A stretch of 64,000 nt of DNA from an uncultured Bacteroidales bacterium (lineage in GTDB: Bacteria; Bacteroidota; Bacteroidia; Bacteroidales; Bacteroidaceae): the NCBI GenBank assembly GCA_902772585.1, contig CACYBB010000001.1, positions 1 to 64,000 on the forward strand. Direction: 5' to 3'. The notes beneath the pieces were generated by a model, which saw nothing but the letters and a program-made list of their open reading frames with translations, was not told the DNA's origin and did not search any database. Both the position numbers and the translations under genes were made by a program. Positions 28,795 through 38,172 of this stretch are shown here, in pieces. Numbering within the stretch: position 1 is the stretch's first letter; each line of letters starts with the position of its first letter.

Positions 28795-30015
28795 TTAAGG
28801 GATTAAAAGTGATGAGTCACCATAGCTCAGGAAACGGAAGTCGTGATCCAGAGCGTAATCGTATATTTTGTGCCAGTCGCCCTTTACAAAAGCGCTGACC
28901 AGAAGTAATAGCGTTGATTGTGGTTGATGGAAATTGGTGATGAGCATCTTCACTATCTTGTACTCGTAACCAGGTGCGATGATGATTTGTGTCGAAGAGT
29001 GCAGAACGTTCAACTCCTTGCGAATCATCCAGTCCAGCAAGGCTTGAATAACATCTCTAACATCATCCTTCTGACATCTTCCGTTCTCATACGGTTCCCA
29101 TTGGTTTACGTGCAATTGTTCCTCATTGATATCAGAATTCTGCATTACCTTCAAGCCCATATAGTAAAGACTCTCCAAGGTGCGCACGCTAGTGGTACCA
29201 ACAGCAACAACCTCGCAGTTGTGAGCCAACAGGCGTTCTAGAGTATGACGACGTACGGCGATATATTCCGTATGCATGGGATGCTCGCCAATGGTGTCGC
29301 ACTTAACAGGTTTGAAGGTACCAGCACCTACGTGCAACGTCACCTCCTCGCGCTCAATGCTACGAGCGTCGATGTCACTTAATACACGCTCCGTGAAGTG
29401 CAGACCAGCCGTAGGAGCGGCCACACTCCCCTTAATCTTTGAATAGACAGTCTGATAGGTGGTCTTGTCGCTCTCCTGTGTTTCGCGGTTCAGATATGGC
29501 GGAATAGGCAGTTCGCCCATCACGTCGAGAATCTCAGCGAAATTCACGTGTTCGTTGTCCCACTCAAAGTCTATCCATTGACTCGTTCCGTGTTCCCCAC
29601 GGCGCGTGGCACTAACTCTTAATGTTTCATCCTTAATTCGTAATTCCCTGTAGAGTGTTCCTTCTTTCCATTTCTTCTGGTTACCCACCAGACAGAGCCA
29701 TGAGCAACGACGTGTCTGTTGGAACATCTGCTCGTAGTCGGCAGGTTCTGCAGGTTCCAAGAGGAATATTTCTATCAGTGCGCCCGTTTCTTTCCGGAAG
29801 TGCAGACGTGCCTGGATGACCTTTGTATTGTTATACACCATCAATGCCCCCTGGGGCAGGTAGTTCGGCAGGTTGTAGAAGATGTCCTCTCCTACCTCAC
29901 CTTTGTTATAGACGAGCAGCTTGGAGTGGTCGCGCTCAGCCTTTGGGAACTTGGCTATGCGCTCGTCGGGTAGCTCGTAATTGTATTCGCTAATATGTAT
30001 ATCTTTCGTTTTCAC
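28795..30015 (-). CDS. queA: tRNA preQ1(34) S-adenosylmethionine ribosyltransferase-isomerase
   Basis: 406 residues from a GTG at 30013-30015. QueA hallmarks: SEYNYELPDERIAKFP, VYNNTKVIQARLHF, SVAAPTAGLHFTERVL, VTLHVGAGTFKPV, and GTTSVRTLESLYY, plus the C-terminal ITNFHQPQSTLLLLVSAF and LSYGDSSLL. It transfers the ribosyl moiety of SAM to preQ1-tRNA in queuosine synthesis. The -7 box TACCTTTG ends 4 nt before this GTG, so the transcript should be essentially leaderless. Residues RELRIKDETLRV (29611-29647) come from the AATTCGTAATT repeat, inserted in frame; most QueA proteins are shorter by this segment. Confidence 0.94.
   Translation of the reverse strand: MKTKDIHISEYNYELPDERIAKFPKAERDHSKLLVYNKGEVGEDIFYNLPNYLPQGALMVYNNTKVIQARLHFRKETGALIEIFLLEPAEPADYEQMFQQTRRCSWLCLVGNQKKWKEGTLYRELRIKDETLRVSATRRGEHGTSQWIDFEWDNEHVNFAEILDVMGELPIPPYLNRETQESDKTTYQTVYSKIKGSVAAPTAGLHFTERVLSDIDARSIEREEVTLHVGAGTFKPVKCDTIGEHPMHTEYIAVRRHTLERLLAHNCEVVAVGTTSVRTLESLYYMGLKVMQNSDINEEQLHVNQWEPYENGRCQKDDVRDVIQALLDWMIRKELNVLHSSTQIIIAPGYEYKIVKMLITNFHQPQSTLLLLVSAFVKGDWHKIYDYALDHDFRFLSYGDSSLLIP
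29611..29647. repeat. AATTCGTAATT micro-repeat inside queA
   Basis: Coding copy of the intergenic AATTCGTAATTC motif; gives ELRIKDETLRV on the minus strand. Confidence 0.5.
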
Positions 30016-30019
30016 GGCA

Positions 30020-30027
30020 CAAAGGTA
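30020..30027 (-). promoter_or_regulatory. -7 box of queA
   Basis: TACCTTTG on the minus strand, ending 4 nt from the GTG start. Predicts leaderless initiation. Confidence 0.55.
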
Positions 30028-30071
30028 CAAAATAATGTAGAATTCATAATGCATAATTCATAATTATTTTG

Positions 30072-30079
30072 TAATTTTG
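30072..30079 (+). promoter_or_regulatory. -7 box of prfA
   Basis: TAATTTTG, ending 9 nt before the ATG at 30089. Back-to-back with the queA promoter; AATTCATAATGCATAATTC repeat lies between them. Confidence 0.55.
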
Positions 30080-30088
30080 CACCCGAAT

Positions 30089-31198
30089 ATGGAAAATAAC
30101 AGTATCTTACAGAAACTAGACGGTCTGGAGGCACGCTTTGAAGAGGTGTCGACACTCATTACCGACCCTGACGTGATAGCCGACCAGAACCGCTTTGTGA
30201 AATTGACAAAGGAATATAAAGATCTGGGCGACATCATGGATGCCCGCAAGCGCTACATCGCCTGTCTGAACAGCATCAAGGAAGCCAAGGACATCCTAGC
30301 CAACGAGACCGACCCAGAGATGAAAGAGATGGCTCGTGAGGAGCTGTCGGAAAATGAGGCCCTGCAACCAAAGCTGGAGGAGGAAATCAAAATTGCTCTT
30401 ATTCCCAAAGACCCCGAGGATGCTAAGAATGTACAGATGGAAATCCGTGCGGGAACGGGTGGCGACGAGGCTGCTCTCTTTGCCGGCGACCTGTTTAAAA
30501 TGTATAAGAGCTATTGCGAGTCGAAGGGTTGGCAAGTCTCGATTACCAGTGTCTCTGAGGGTGCCGTGGGTGGTTTTAAGGAGATAGACTTTGCCGTCAG
30601 TGGTGCCGATGTCTATGGCACGCTGAAGTATGAGTCGGGTGTTCATCGTGTTCAGCGTGTGCCTGCCACTGAGACACAGGGACGTATGCACACCTCTGCG
30701 GCTACCGTTGCCGTACTGCCTGAGGCCGACAAGTTCGAGGTACACGTCAATGAGGGTGAAATCAAGTGGGATACCTTCCGAAGTAGTGGCGCCGGTGGTC
30801 AGAACGTCAACAAGGTGGAGTCTGGTGTTCGTCTGCGTTATATGTGGAAGAACCCCAATACAGGCGAAACAGAGGAAATTCTCATCGAATGTACGGAAAC
30901 ACGTGACCAGCCCAAGAATAAGGAGCGTGCCCTCTCGCGCCTATATACCTTTATTTATGATAAGGAGCACCAAAAGTATATGGACGATATCGCCTCTCGT
31001 CGTAAGAGCCTCGTATCAACGGGTGACCGTTCGGCCAAGATTCGTACGTATAACTTCCCACAGGGGCGCGTTACCGATCACCGCATCGGCTACACTACCC
31101 ACGACCTGCAAGGCTTCCTGGGTGGTGACATCCAGCCGATGATTGATGCTCTTACCGTTGCTGAGAACGCAGAACGAATGAAAGAAACAGAACTTTAA
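30089..31198 (+). CDS. prfA: Peptide chain release factor 1
   Basis: 369 residues. The GGQ peptidyl-hydrolysis motif is at about 236-238 in [11 protein letters not shown], and the codon-recognition PAT tripeptide of RF1 is in [14 protein letters not shown], which separates it from RF2 (SPF). RF1 ends translation at UAA and UAG. The ATG at 30089 is used; the TTG at 30077 is inside the -7 box. Divergent from queA with very short leaders on both sides. A hairpin follows the stop, before pyrF. Confidence 0.97.
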   Translation: MENNSILQKLDGLEARFEEVSTLITDPDVIADQNRFVKLTKEYKDLGDIMDARKRYIACLNSIKEAKDILANETDPEMKEMAREELSENEALQPKLEEEIKIALIPKDPEDAKNVQMEIRAGTGGDEAALFAGDLFKMYKSYCESKGWQVSITSVSEGAVGGFKEIDFAVSGADVYGTLKYESGVHRVQRVPATETQGRMHTSAATVAVLPEADKFEVHVNEGEIKWDTFRSSGAGGQNVNKVESGVRLRYMWKNPNTGETEEILIECTETRDQPKNKERALSRLYTFIYDKEHQKYMDDIASRRKSLVSTGDRSAKIRTYNFPQGRVTDHRIGYTTHDLQGFLGGDIQPMIDALTVAENAERMKETEL

Positions 31199-31203
31199 GT
31201 GTA

Positions 31204-31224
31204 GCAAGCGGTTCTGCCGCTTGC
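31204..31224 (+). terminator. Hairpin between prfA and pyrF
   Basis: GCAAGCGG (31204-31211) and CCGCTTGC (31217-31224) with loop TTCTG. It begins 6 nt after the prfA stop. No U run follows, so it may attenuate or stabilise rather than terminate. Confidence 0.45.
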
Positions 31225-31233
31225 ATAAAGATT

Positions 31234-32106
31234 ATGACCAGACAACAACTAATACAGCAAATCCGCGAGAAACAGTCGTTTCTCTGCGTGGGTCTTGACC
31301 CAGACATCAAGAAGATTCCCCAGTGTGTGATTGACGAGTGCAAGGCCGAACTGGAAGACGGTGAGGAGTATGACGAATCGCTGGCACTACAACTCTTCAA
31401 CCAGTATATCATCGATGCTACGGCACCCTATTGTGTGGCTTACAAGCCCAACCTCGCTTTCTATGAGTCGCTGGGTGCTATGGGGCTGGTGGCCTACGAA
31501 GAGACGGTTAGTTACATCCGTGAGAACTACCCCACCCACTTCATTATCGCTGATGCCAAGCGTGGTGATATTGGCAATACGTCGAAGATGTATGCTCGCT
31601 CGTTCTTCGAGGGTGAAAGTCAGGCAGATGCCGTTACTGTTGCGCCCTATATGGGTGAAGACTCCGTTGGTCCTTTCCTGGAGTATGATGGCAAATGGGT
31701 CGTCCTCTTGGCTTTGACCAGCAACAAGGGTTCACACGACTTCCAACTGATGCAGGATGCTCAAGGCGAGCGCCTCTTCGAGAAGGTGCTGAAGGTTTCT
31801 CAGCAGTGGGGTACGAAGGACAACATGATGTACGTCGTGGGAGCAACCCAGGGACAGATGTTTGAGGATATTCGCAAGATAGTCCCCGACCACTTCCTGC
31901 TGGTACCTGGCGTAGGTGCTCAGGGCGGTTCGTTGCAGGAGGTCTGCAAATATGGCATGACGAAGGACTGCGGTTTGCTGGTTAACTCTTCACGAGGTAT
32001 CATCTTTGCCTCCAACAGCAACGACTTTGCCGAGGTTGCTGCACAGAAAGCCAAGGAATTGCAGGAGCAGATGGCTGAGGAACTGCAGAAAAAGGGTATG
32101 CTGTAA
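31234..32106 (+). CDS. pyrF: Orotidine 5'-phosphate decarboxylase, long (type 2) form
   Basis: 290 residues; the subfamily found in Bacteroidetes and mycobacteria. Substrate and catalytic motifs: [26 protein letters not shown], and the catalytic [15 protein letters not shown], then [13 protein letters not shown] and [16 protein letters not shown] for phosphate binding. It decarboxylates OMP to UMP, the last step of pyrimidine synthesis, in the cytoplasm. It follows prfA by 35 nt with only a hairpin between, so co-transcription is likely. Confidence 0.96.
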   Translation: MTRQQLIQQIREKQSFLCVGLDPDIKKIPQCVIDECKAELEDGEEYDESLALQLFNQYIIDATAPYCVAYKPNLAFYESLGAMGLVAYEETVSYIRENYPTHFIIADAKRGDIGNTSKMYARSFFEGESQADAVTVAPYMGEDSVGPFLEYDGKWVVLLALTSNKGSHDFQLMQDAQGERLFEKVLKVSQQWGTKDNMMYVVGATQGQMFEDIRKIVPDHFLLVPGVGAQGGSLQEVCKYGMTKDCGLLVNSSRGIIFASNSNDFAEVAAQKAKELQEQMAEELQKKGML

Positions 32107-32175
32107 GTGCATCATCGCTATACCTAAAAATGATGATTTTGTGTTTGGGGGGCTGCATGTTTCATTGAAAATGTG

Positions 32176-32183
32176 TATCTTTG
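32176..32183 (+). promoter_or_regulatory. -7 box of the hemerythrin-LuxR gene
   Basis: TATCTTTG ending 4 nt before the ATG at 32188. A TTTG at 32144-32147 is 28 nt away, too far for the usual spacing. Confidence 0.55.
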
Positions 32184-32187
32184 CGGC

Positions 32188-33147
32188 ATGAAAAATTTAA
32201 AGATGTACGAACCCAACGACAAGATGGTGACGCTGATTAAGGACAACTGTAGTGTGTTACAGGCACTCAGTTCGTTTGGAATCAGTCTTGGTTTTGGTGA
32301 CAAGACTGTCAGTGAGACATGCCAAATGAATGGTGTAGATACCTACACCTTTTTGGCTGTTGTGAATTATACTATCAATGGTCATGGAGACTTTGAGAAC
32401 GATGATCAAATCAGTGTTGCCACTCTGTTGCACTACCTGAAGGCTAGTCATACCTACTACCTTGATTTCCAGTTGCCATTTATCCGTCGAGAGTTGCAGG
32501 AGAGTATCAATGAGGATGATGCTTTAGGTATGCTTATTATGAAGTTGTATGAAGCCTATGCCCAAGAGATTCGTCGTCATATGAAATATGAGGAGAAAAC
32601 ACTCTTTCCTTATGTGGAGTCGTTGCTGGATGGTTGTCCTATGAATGACTATAACGTTGAGACTTTCTCCAAACACCATGAGCAGACAGATCAGAAATTA
32701 CATGAGTTGAAGCTAATGATTATCAAATATCTGCCTGCTGACGCCCTTCATAACAATCAACTGACAGCTACCCTTTACGATATCTATAACAATGAGGAAT
32801 GGTTACGTCAGCATGCTGAAGTGGAAGACCATATATTCACGCCAGCCATCAAGCGACTGGAACGTCTTACGAAGAAAGAGGATGTTTCGAAGAACATCTC
32901 GTCGATGGTATTCAAAGGCGGTAAGGAAAATACAGAAGCATTGAGTGATCGTGAGCGCGATGTCATCATTGGTGTAGTACAGGGCCTGCAGAATAAGGAG
33001 ATAGCCGACCGCCTCTTCATTTCCGTCAATACGGTCATTACTCATCGCAGAAATATAGCCCGCAAGCTACAAATTCATTCACCTGCGGGCCTTACCATTT
33101 ACGCTATCGTCAACGGACTCGTTGATATCTCTAGCGTTAAACTATAG
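32188..33147 (+). CDS. Hemerythrin-like/LuxR-type transcriptional regulator
   Basis: 319 residues (an ATG at 32203 is a second possible start). The N-terminus (about 13-60) resembles the ScdA/RIC domain, but its Cys pair is absent. Residues about 78-225 form a hemerythrin four-helix domain with candidate di-iron ligands H82/H88, H131 and E135 (HMKYEE), H163/H164 (KHHEQTD), H209, E213 and H215 (HAEVEDHIF). Residues 251-308 are a LuxR/GerE helix-turn-helix: LSDRERDVIIGVVQGLQNKEIADRLFISVNTVITHRRNIARKL. RIC proteins repair iron-sulfur clusters after nitrosative or oxidative stress; the added DNA-binding domain suggests a sensor that responds to O2 or NO. Its targets are not visible. Monocistronic. 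Confidence 0.85.
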   Translation: MKNLKMYEPNDKMVTLIKDNCSVLQALSSFGISLGFGDKTVSETCQMNGVDTYTFLAVVNYTINGHGDFENDDQISVATLLHYLKASHTYYLDFQLPFIRRELQESINEDDALGMLIMKLYEAYAQEIRRHMKYEEKTLFPYVESLLDGCPMNDYNVETFSKHHEQTDQKLHELKLMIIKYLPADALHNNQLTATLYDIYNNEEWLRQHAEVEDHIFTPAIKRLERLTKKEDVSKNISSMVFKGGKENTEALSDRERDVIIGVVQGLQNKEIADRLFISVNTVITHRRNIARKLQIHSPAGLTIYAIVNGLVDISSVKL

Positions 33148-33154
33148 TTTTTTT

Positions 33155-35791
33155 CTATTTCACTACGAAATCAAGTTTTTGAAGATCTTTGTCCAGTGAC
33201 GAGGTGCCACAGAGAATCTGGTATTTACCAGACTTGACAGCCAACTCGTCGATGGTCTCGTCATAGTACTCGAAGGCTTCGCTGTCGAGATTTATCACAG
33301 CCTTCTTGGTCTCGCCGGGTTTTAAGTTTAGCTTTTGGAAACCTTTCAGGGCCTTGATGGGAGCGCCAGCATCATTCAGACGTTTCACATAAACCTGTAT
33401 TGTCTCAGTACCCTCACACTTACCTGTATTGGTAATTGGAACGATGATGGAGCAGTTGGGCTTATTAGACTTTGCTACTACCTTCTTGGCTTTACCCATC
33501 TTGAAGGTAGTATAGCTCAGACCATAACCAAAGGCATACTGAGGTACACCTGTGAAATAACGGTAGGTGCGATTCTTCATTGAGTAGTCCAGGAAATCTG
33601 GCAGGTCGTCATTAGAACGATAGAACGTCACAGGCAGTTTACCACCAGGATTATAGTCGCCTGTTAATACTTCAGCGAGTGCTTTGGCACCGCCCTGACC
33701 AGGATACCAAGCCTGGAGCAAGGCATCATACTGACCTTCTACACTACCGAATGCAATAGCAGAACCAGAGCAGTTGACGAAGATGACAGGACGACCTGTA
33801 GCATGCATGGCTCGAACCAGCATCTGCTGAACCTTTGGCAGTTCGATGTCCTGCTTGTCACCACCCTCGCCTTCCATACGGGCAGAGATGCCACCAATAA
33901 TAATGATGGCATCAGCCTGTTTCACCTTGTTAGCAAGGTCGGTAAAGTCTGCCAACTTACGCTCACAGATATCACCACGCAACATAGCAAATTGGCCGTT
34001 ACCGTGTTTGTATTCGACAACAACATCGTAGGTCTTTCCTGCAACTACGGGGAACGACTTGTATTCCACACGACGTCCGAAACCAAAACCACGTCGTCCA
34101 CGAGTGGGCTGAGCTTCCTCAACAACCTCACCGTTTACCTTCAGCACGTAGCCATTATCAGTGGTCAGCGTATATTTCATTTCACCAGTGAAGGTGGATA
34201 CATACCGTCCGCTGAGGCGAACACTAAGCGTATCGCGATTGACACCCTGTGCAAAACCCCAGGCTCCGAATGTCGAGAAGTTCAGCTCGTTGTAATAGTC
34301 GGTTTTTGCAGGTTCGCCAGCCAATTCCTTATTATTGAAAAACTCCACCTTGATGCCCTTGCCACCATTGAAATCCTGCAGGTGATGAATGGTCTGGTAT
34401 TCATCGTTCAGTTCACAAGCCTTATCATAGACAATCTTGGTATTAGGAAAAGCAGCCTTGATACCTTCCAGCAATGAGTGTTGGTGCTCCTTGGTGGGTG
34501 TACCACCATAGTTACCATTGAGTAGTTCTACATCGTCAGCATTCGGGCCAATGACTGCGAGGGTTTTGATATCTTTTGAAAGTGGCAAAACAGCTTTCGA
34601 TATTGCCCCTTGATTGATGACTTTATTTTCCAGCAGGACCATAGACTCACGGGCAGCCTGGGTTGCAAGAGCGTCGTGCTCCTCGGAACTAATGTTGGAA
34701 GCGGGAATTGTCGACCATGGGAGCATATCGGCAGGATCGAACATACCCAGCTCGAAACGCCCCATCAGTGTTTTGCGAAGATGCTGATCCAGGTCGGCCT
34801 CTTTGATGAGTCCTTTCTTCAGACCCTCAGCTAGTGTCATAAAGACCTTGCCACATTCCAAGTCAGTACCATTCAGCACTGCATCGACTGAAGCAGACAA
34901 CGGGTCTTTGTGTGTCTCGTGCTGTCCTTTATTATAGAAGTTGTTAATGGCGTCGCAGTCGGTGACTACCAGTGCATCGTAGCCCCACTTATTGCGCAGG
35001 ATATCGATAAGCAAACGGTCGCTGGTGCAACATGGTCTGCCCTCGAAACGTTGATAGGCACACATCACCTCTCGAACGTTTCCTTTTTTTACCAGTGCCT
35101 TGAAAGCTGGCAGATAGGTTTCCCACAGGTCGCGGTTCGTAGGCTCTACATTCATCGAGTGGCGCAAGGGCTCAGGACCACTGTGTACAGCATAATGCTT
35201 GGCACATGCATGGGTCTTGAAATACTTGTCGTCATTACCCTGCATTCCCAAGACGGTTTGTACTCCCAAAACGGCATTCAGATAGGGGTCTTCACCACAG
35301 GTTTCCTGTCCACGTCCCCATCGAGGATCGCGGAAAATGTTTACGTTCGGGCACCAGAATGTCAACTCAGGATTACCGGGATAATAGGTAACACCCTGAG
35401 GTACGTTGAACAGTTTGGGGTCATTGTGGTCAGTACGATTCCAGTTGGCACGGGCTTCATCACTAACCTGCGAGAAGACGTCATACACCAGTTGCGCATT
35501 GAAAGCTGCAGCCATACCAATAGGTTGCGGATAGACCGTATAGCCCCCTTGGCGGACACCATGACACGCTTCGCTCCACCAATTGTAACTAGGAATGCCA
35601 AGTCGATCTACAGATTGCGACTTGTTCATCATCAGTCCCACCTTTTCGTCGGGAGTAAGTAATGATAGCAGGTTTTCGACACGTTCCTTATTAGATAAGG
35701 ATGGGTTCTGGAATGGATACTTTACTTGCGCAGAAATACCTGTGGTTATTAGGGACGCAAGGACAACGAAGAGAGTTTTTTTCAGTCTCAT
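33155..35791 (-). CDS. Secreted GH3 glycosidase with PA14 domain (beta-xylosidase/beta-glucosidase)
   Basis: 878 residues; signal peptide MRLKKTLFVVLASLITTGISA. GH3 N-terminal barrel with YNWWSEACHGV, DPRWGRGQETCGEDPYL, KHYAVHSGPE and the nucleophile Asp near 278 in VVTDCDAI; C-terminal GH3 domain with NGNYGGTPT; a PA14-like insert (about 455-605) and a final fibronectin-III-like domain. The WWSEACHGV and TDCDAI motifs are those of beta-xylosidases such as rumen Prevotella enzymes, so xylan or related oligosaccharides are the best guess, but beta-glucosidase is possible. No SusCD neighbours. Convergent with the hemerythrin-LuxR gene, 7 nt apart. Confidence 0.92.
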   Translation of the reverse strand: MRLKKTLFVVLASLITTGISAQVKYPFQNPSLSNKERVENLLSLLTPDEKVGLMMNKSQSVDRLGIPSYNWWSEACHGVRQGGYTVYPQPIGMAAAFNAQLVYDVFSQVSDEARANWNRTDHNDPKLFNVPQGVTYYPGNPELTFWCPNVNIFRDPRWGRGQETCGEDPYLNAVLGVQTVLGMQGNDDKYFKTHACAKHYAVHSGPEPLRHSMNVEPTNRDLWETYLPAFKALVKKGNVREVMCAYQRFEGRPCCTSDRLLIDILRNKWGYDALVVTDCDAINNFYNKGQHETHKDPLSASVDAVLNGTDLECGKVFMTLAEGLKKGLIKEADLDQHLRKTLMGRFELGMFDPADMLPWSTIPASNISSEEHDALATQAARESMVLLENKVINQGAISKAVLPLSKDIKTLAVIGPNADDVELLNGNYGGTPTKEHQHSLLEGIKAAFPNTKIVYDKACELNDEYQTIHHLQDFNGGKGIKVEFFNNKELAGEPAKTDYYNELNFSTFGAWGFAQGVNRDTLSVRLSGRYVSTFTGEMKYTLTTDNGYVLKVNGEVVEEAQPTRGRRGFGFGRRVEYKSFPVVAGKTYDVVVEYKHGNGQFAMLRGDICERKLADFTDLANKVKQADAIIIIGGISARMEGEGGDKQDIELPKVQQMLVRAMHATGRPVIFVNCSGSAIAFGSVEGQYDALLQAWYPGQGGAKALAEVLTGDYNPGGKLPVTFYRSNDDLPDFLDYSMKNRTYRYFTGVPQYAFGYGLSYTTFKMGKAKKVVAKSNKPNCSIIVPITNTGKCEGTETIQVYVKRLNDAGAPIKALKGFQKLNLKPGETKKAVINLDSEAFEYYDETIDELAVKSGKYQILCGTSSLDKDLQKLDFVVK

Positions 35792-35840
35792 AATTTAAGT
35801 TTTTGTAAGTTAGTTAGTTGTTATTTCATATTTTTGATGG

Positions 35841-35848
35841 CAAAAATA
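35841..35848 (-). promoter_or_regulatory. -7 box of the GH3 gene
   Basis: TATTTTTG on the minus strand, 49 nt from the ATG at 35791. The -33 is unclear. Confidence 0.4.
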
Positions 35849-35870
35849 CAAAATATTGCGCAAAAATGAG

Positions 35871-35878
35871 TACCTTTG
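35871..35878 (+). promoter_or_regulatory. -7 box of the lipoprotein gene
   Basis: TACCTTTG, 21 nt before the ATG at 35900. Confidence 0.5.
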
Positions 35879-35899
35879 CACTATTATTTAATAAGTTTT

Positions 35900-36493
35900 A
35901 TGAAGAAAGCATTTGTAATGGCTGTTGCATTCGTCCTGATGACAGCATGCGGCAGCAAGACTAAACAAGACACGAGCGCAACAGATTCGTTGACTACGGA
36001 CACACTCTTAACAGACTCTATCGCCAAGTCAGTTGTCGATAAACATTCAGAAACGTATATTCGTCAGCGTATTGAGAGTATTTATCAATGTTATAGGGAT
36101 TCACAATTTGATGAGTCTGGTGTCCGGGTGATGGAACCTCATGACGACTTTGACAAGAAGTATTGTACAATAAGCTATCTGGCCCTGATGAACAAGGCCA
36201 TACGTATGGCTGGTGATGATGATATCGTGCTCGATAAGGACCACTGGACAAATTCTCAGGACGACAATGACTTTACCTATATTGATGTGCGAATCAGTGA
36301 TGTTACTGAGACGACTGCCTATGCTGAAGTCGTTGCTACAAATTTTGGTAAGACGTATGCTATCTGTCTCGCTTTGCTTTTTGAACGTGACGACTGGTAT
36401 GTCGATGACTTTTTTACCCCTAATGAGGACACTGGAGAACTAGAAAGTGAGAAAGAATACTTTACAACGATAGTCCACCCTCAAAAGCACTAA
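35900..36493 (+). CDS. Small lipoprotein of unknown function
   Basis: 197 residues with a lipobox: MKKAFVMAVAFVLMTAC, lipidated Cys near 17, followed by GSKTKQDTSATDSLTTDTLL, a Ser/Thr/Asp-rich tether. The folded part has ESIYQCYRDS, YLALMNKAIRMAGDDD, DNDFTYIDVRIS and FERDDWYVDDFFTP, a pattern like DUF3828/NTF2-type domains, but I am not certain. Outer-membrane or periplasmic location is likely. Own promoter; followed 54 nt later by a kinase promoter region. The TTG at 35876 is inside the promoter box, so the ATG is used. Confidence 0.7.
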   Translation: MKKAFVMAVAFVLMTACGSKTKQDTSATDSLTTDTLLTDSIAKSVVDKHSETYIRQRIESIYQCYRDSQFDESGVRVMEPHDDFDKKYCTISYLALMNKAIRMAGDDDIVLDKDHWTNSQDDNDFTYIDVRISDVTETTAYAEVVATNFGKTYAICLALLFERDDWYVDDFFTPNEDTGELESEKEYFTTIVHPQKH

Positions 36494-36523
36494 CCATTTT
36501 CCAATAAAATATCTACGGAAAAG

Positions 36524-36555
36524 TTTGGCAATGCGCACAAAAAACACTACCTTTG
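36524..36555 (+). promoter_or_regulatory. Promoter of the FGGY kinase operon
   Basis: TTTG (36524-36527), 20 nt, TACCTTTG (36548-36555). Consensus match. Confidence 0.78.
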
Positions 36556-36582
36556 CAGAAACATTTAAAAACCTATATTAGA

Positions 36583-38172
36583 ATGACAGCAAAACAAACC
36601 ATCGAGGCCGGCAAGGCCATTCTGGGAATTGAATTTGGTTCCACACGTATTAAGGCCGTACTGATCGACCAGGAGAATAAGCCCATTGCCCAAGGTTCGT
36701 TCGAGTGGGAAAACCAACTCGTAGACGGACTATGGACTTACAGTATTGACATTATCTGGAAGGGTCTGCAAGACTGTTATGCTGATCTTCGCAAGGATGT
36801 AAAAGCTCAGTACGACTGCGAGATAGAGTCGCTGGCAGCTATTGGTTTCTCTGCTATGATGCACGGCTATATGGCCTTCAATGAGAAACAGGAGATTCTA
36901 GTGCCATTCCGCACTTGGCGTAACACCAACACTGGTAAGGCTGCTGCAGAACTCTCTGAACTTTTCAACTATAACATTCCTCTGCGTTGGAGCATTTCAC
37001 ATCTTTATGAGTGCATTCTGGAGGGCAACGAACACGTAAAGGATATCAAGTTCCTAACTACGCTGGCAGGTTACGTACACTGGCAGGTTACAGGTGAATT
37101 TGTGTTAGGCGTAGGTGATGCTTCTGGTATGATTCCTGTTGATCCTGCTACGAAGACCTACGATGCCGAGATGGTAGCTAAGTTCAATAAAATCCTGGCT
37201 GCTAAGGGGTTGCCCTATAGCTTGGAAGACATCCTGCCGAAGTCTTTGGTTGCTGGCGAGAATGCTGGTGTGCTGACTGTTGAGGGGGCAAAGAAACTCG
37301 ACATTAGTGGACACCTGAGAGCAGGCGTTCCAGTTTGTCCTCCTGAAGGTGATGCCGGTACGGGTATGGTCGCAACCAACGCAGTCAAGCAACGTACAGG
37401 TAACGTTTCAGCAGGTACTTCCTCGTTCTCGATGATTGTGCTGGAGAAACCACTCAGCAAACCCTATGAGATGATTGATATGGTAACAACACCTGACGGA
37501 TCGCTCGTTGCAATGGTTCATTGCAACAACTGTACGTCAGACATCAATGCCTGGGTGAGTCTGTTCAAAGAATATCAGCAGCTTTTGGGTATCAAAGTTG
37601 ATATGAATGAGCTCTATGGTAAGCTGTTCAACGAGGCTCTAAAAGGTGATACGGATTGTGGCGGTCTGATGGCTTACAACTACGTCAGCGGTGAACCCGT
37701 TACAGGATTACAAGAGGGTCGCCCCATGTTCGTACGCTCGGCTAACGATAAGTTCAATCTCGCTAACTTTATGCGTGCCCACTTGTATGGTGCCATTGGT
37801 GTACTGAAGATTGGTAACGATATTCTGCTGAAAGAAGAGAAGATTAAGGTGGATCGCATTACTGGTCATGGCGGTTACTTCAAGACTGCAGGTGTTGGTC
37901 AGCGTATGTTGGCTGCAGCTCTCAACAGTCCTATCAGTGTGATGGAAACTGCTGGTGAAGGTGGCGCCTGGGGTATTGCGCTGTTGGCAGGCTACCTAAT
38001 CAATAAAAATGGCAAGAATCTGGCAGATTACTTGGAGGAGGTTGTATTCGCTGGTAATACTGGTGTTTCAATAGCTCCTACTGCCGAGGATGTTGCAGGT
38101 TTTGAGAAATATATTGAGAACTACAAAGCATGTCTGCCCGTAGAGCAGGCAGCTGTAGATTGCAAGAAATAA
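36583..38172 (+). CDS. FGGY-family carbohydrate kinase
   Basis: 529 residues of the FGGY sugar kinase family (hexokinase/actin fold). The phosphate-1 loop AILGIEFGSTRIKAVLID is at about 14-31; the sugar-binding part shows GFSAMMHGYMAF and VPFRTWRNTNT; the C-terminal ATP domain has VSAGTSSFSMIVLE, RITGHGGYFKTAGVGQRMLAAAL and ETAGEGGAWGIALLAGY. Related Bacteroidetes proteins are annotated as xylulokinase- or ribulokinase-like, but the sugar cannot be assigned here and no isomerase is adjacent. First gene of a run with two glycosyltransferase-like genes, fbp and folK. The start ATG is 27 nt after the promoter. Confidence 0.88.
   Translation: MTAKQTIEAGKAILGIEFGSTRIKAVLIDQENKPIAQGSFEWENQLVDGLWTYSIDIIWKGLQDCYADLRKDVKAQYDCEIESLAAIGFSAMMHGYMAFNEKQEILVPFRTWRNTNTGKAAAELSELFNYNIPLRWSISHLYECILEGNEHVKDIKFLTTLAGYVHWQVTGEFVLGVGDASGMIPVDPATKTYDAEMVAKFNKILAAKGLPYSLEDILPKSLVAGENAGVLTVEGAKKLDISGHLRAGVPVCPPEGDAGTGMVATNAVKQRTGNVSAGTSSFSMIVLEKPLSKPYEMIDMVTTPDGSLVAMVHCNNCTSDINAWVSLFKEYQQLLGIKVDMNELYGKLFNEALKGDTDCGGLMAYNYVSGEPVTGLQEGRPMFVRSANDKFNLANFMRAHLYGAIGVLKIGNDILLKEEKIKVDRITGHGGYFKTAGVGQRMLAAALNSPISVMETAGEGGAWGIALLAGYLINKNGKNLADYLEEVVFAGNTGVSIAPTAEDVAGFEKYIENYKACLPVEQAAVDCKK

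Noticed and set aside
36583-38172. Assigning the FGGY kinase as xylulokinase or ribulokinase
   Set aside because: No isomerase or pentose genes beside it, and substrate residues cannot be told apart by eye.
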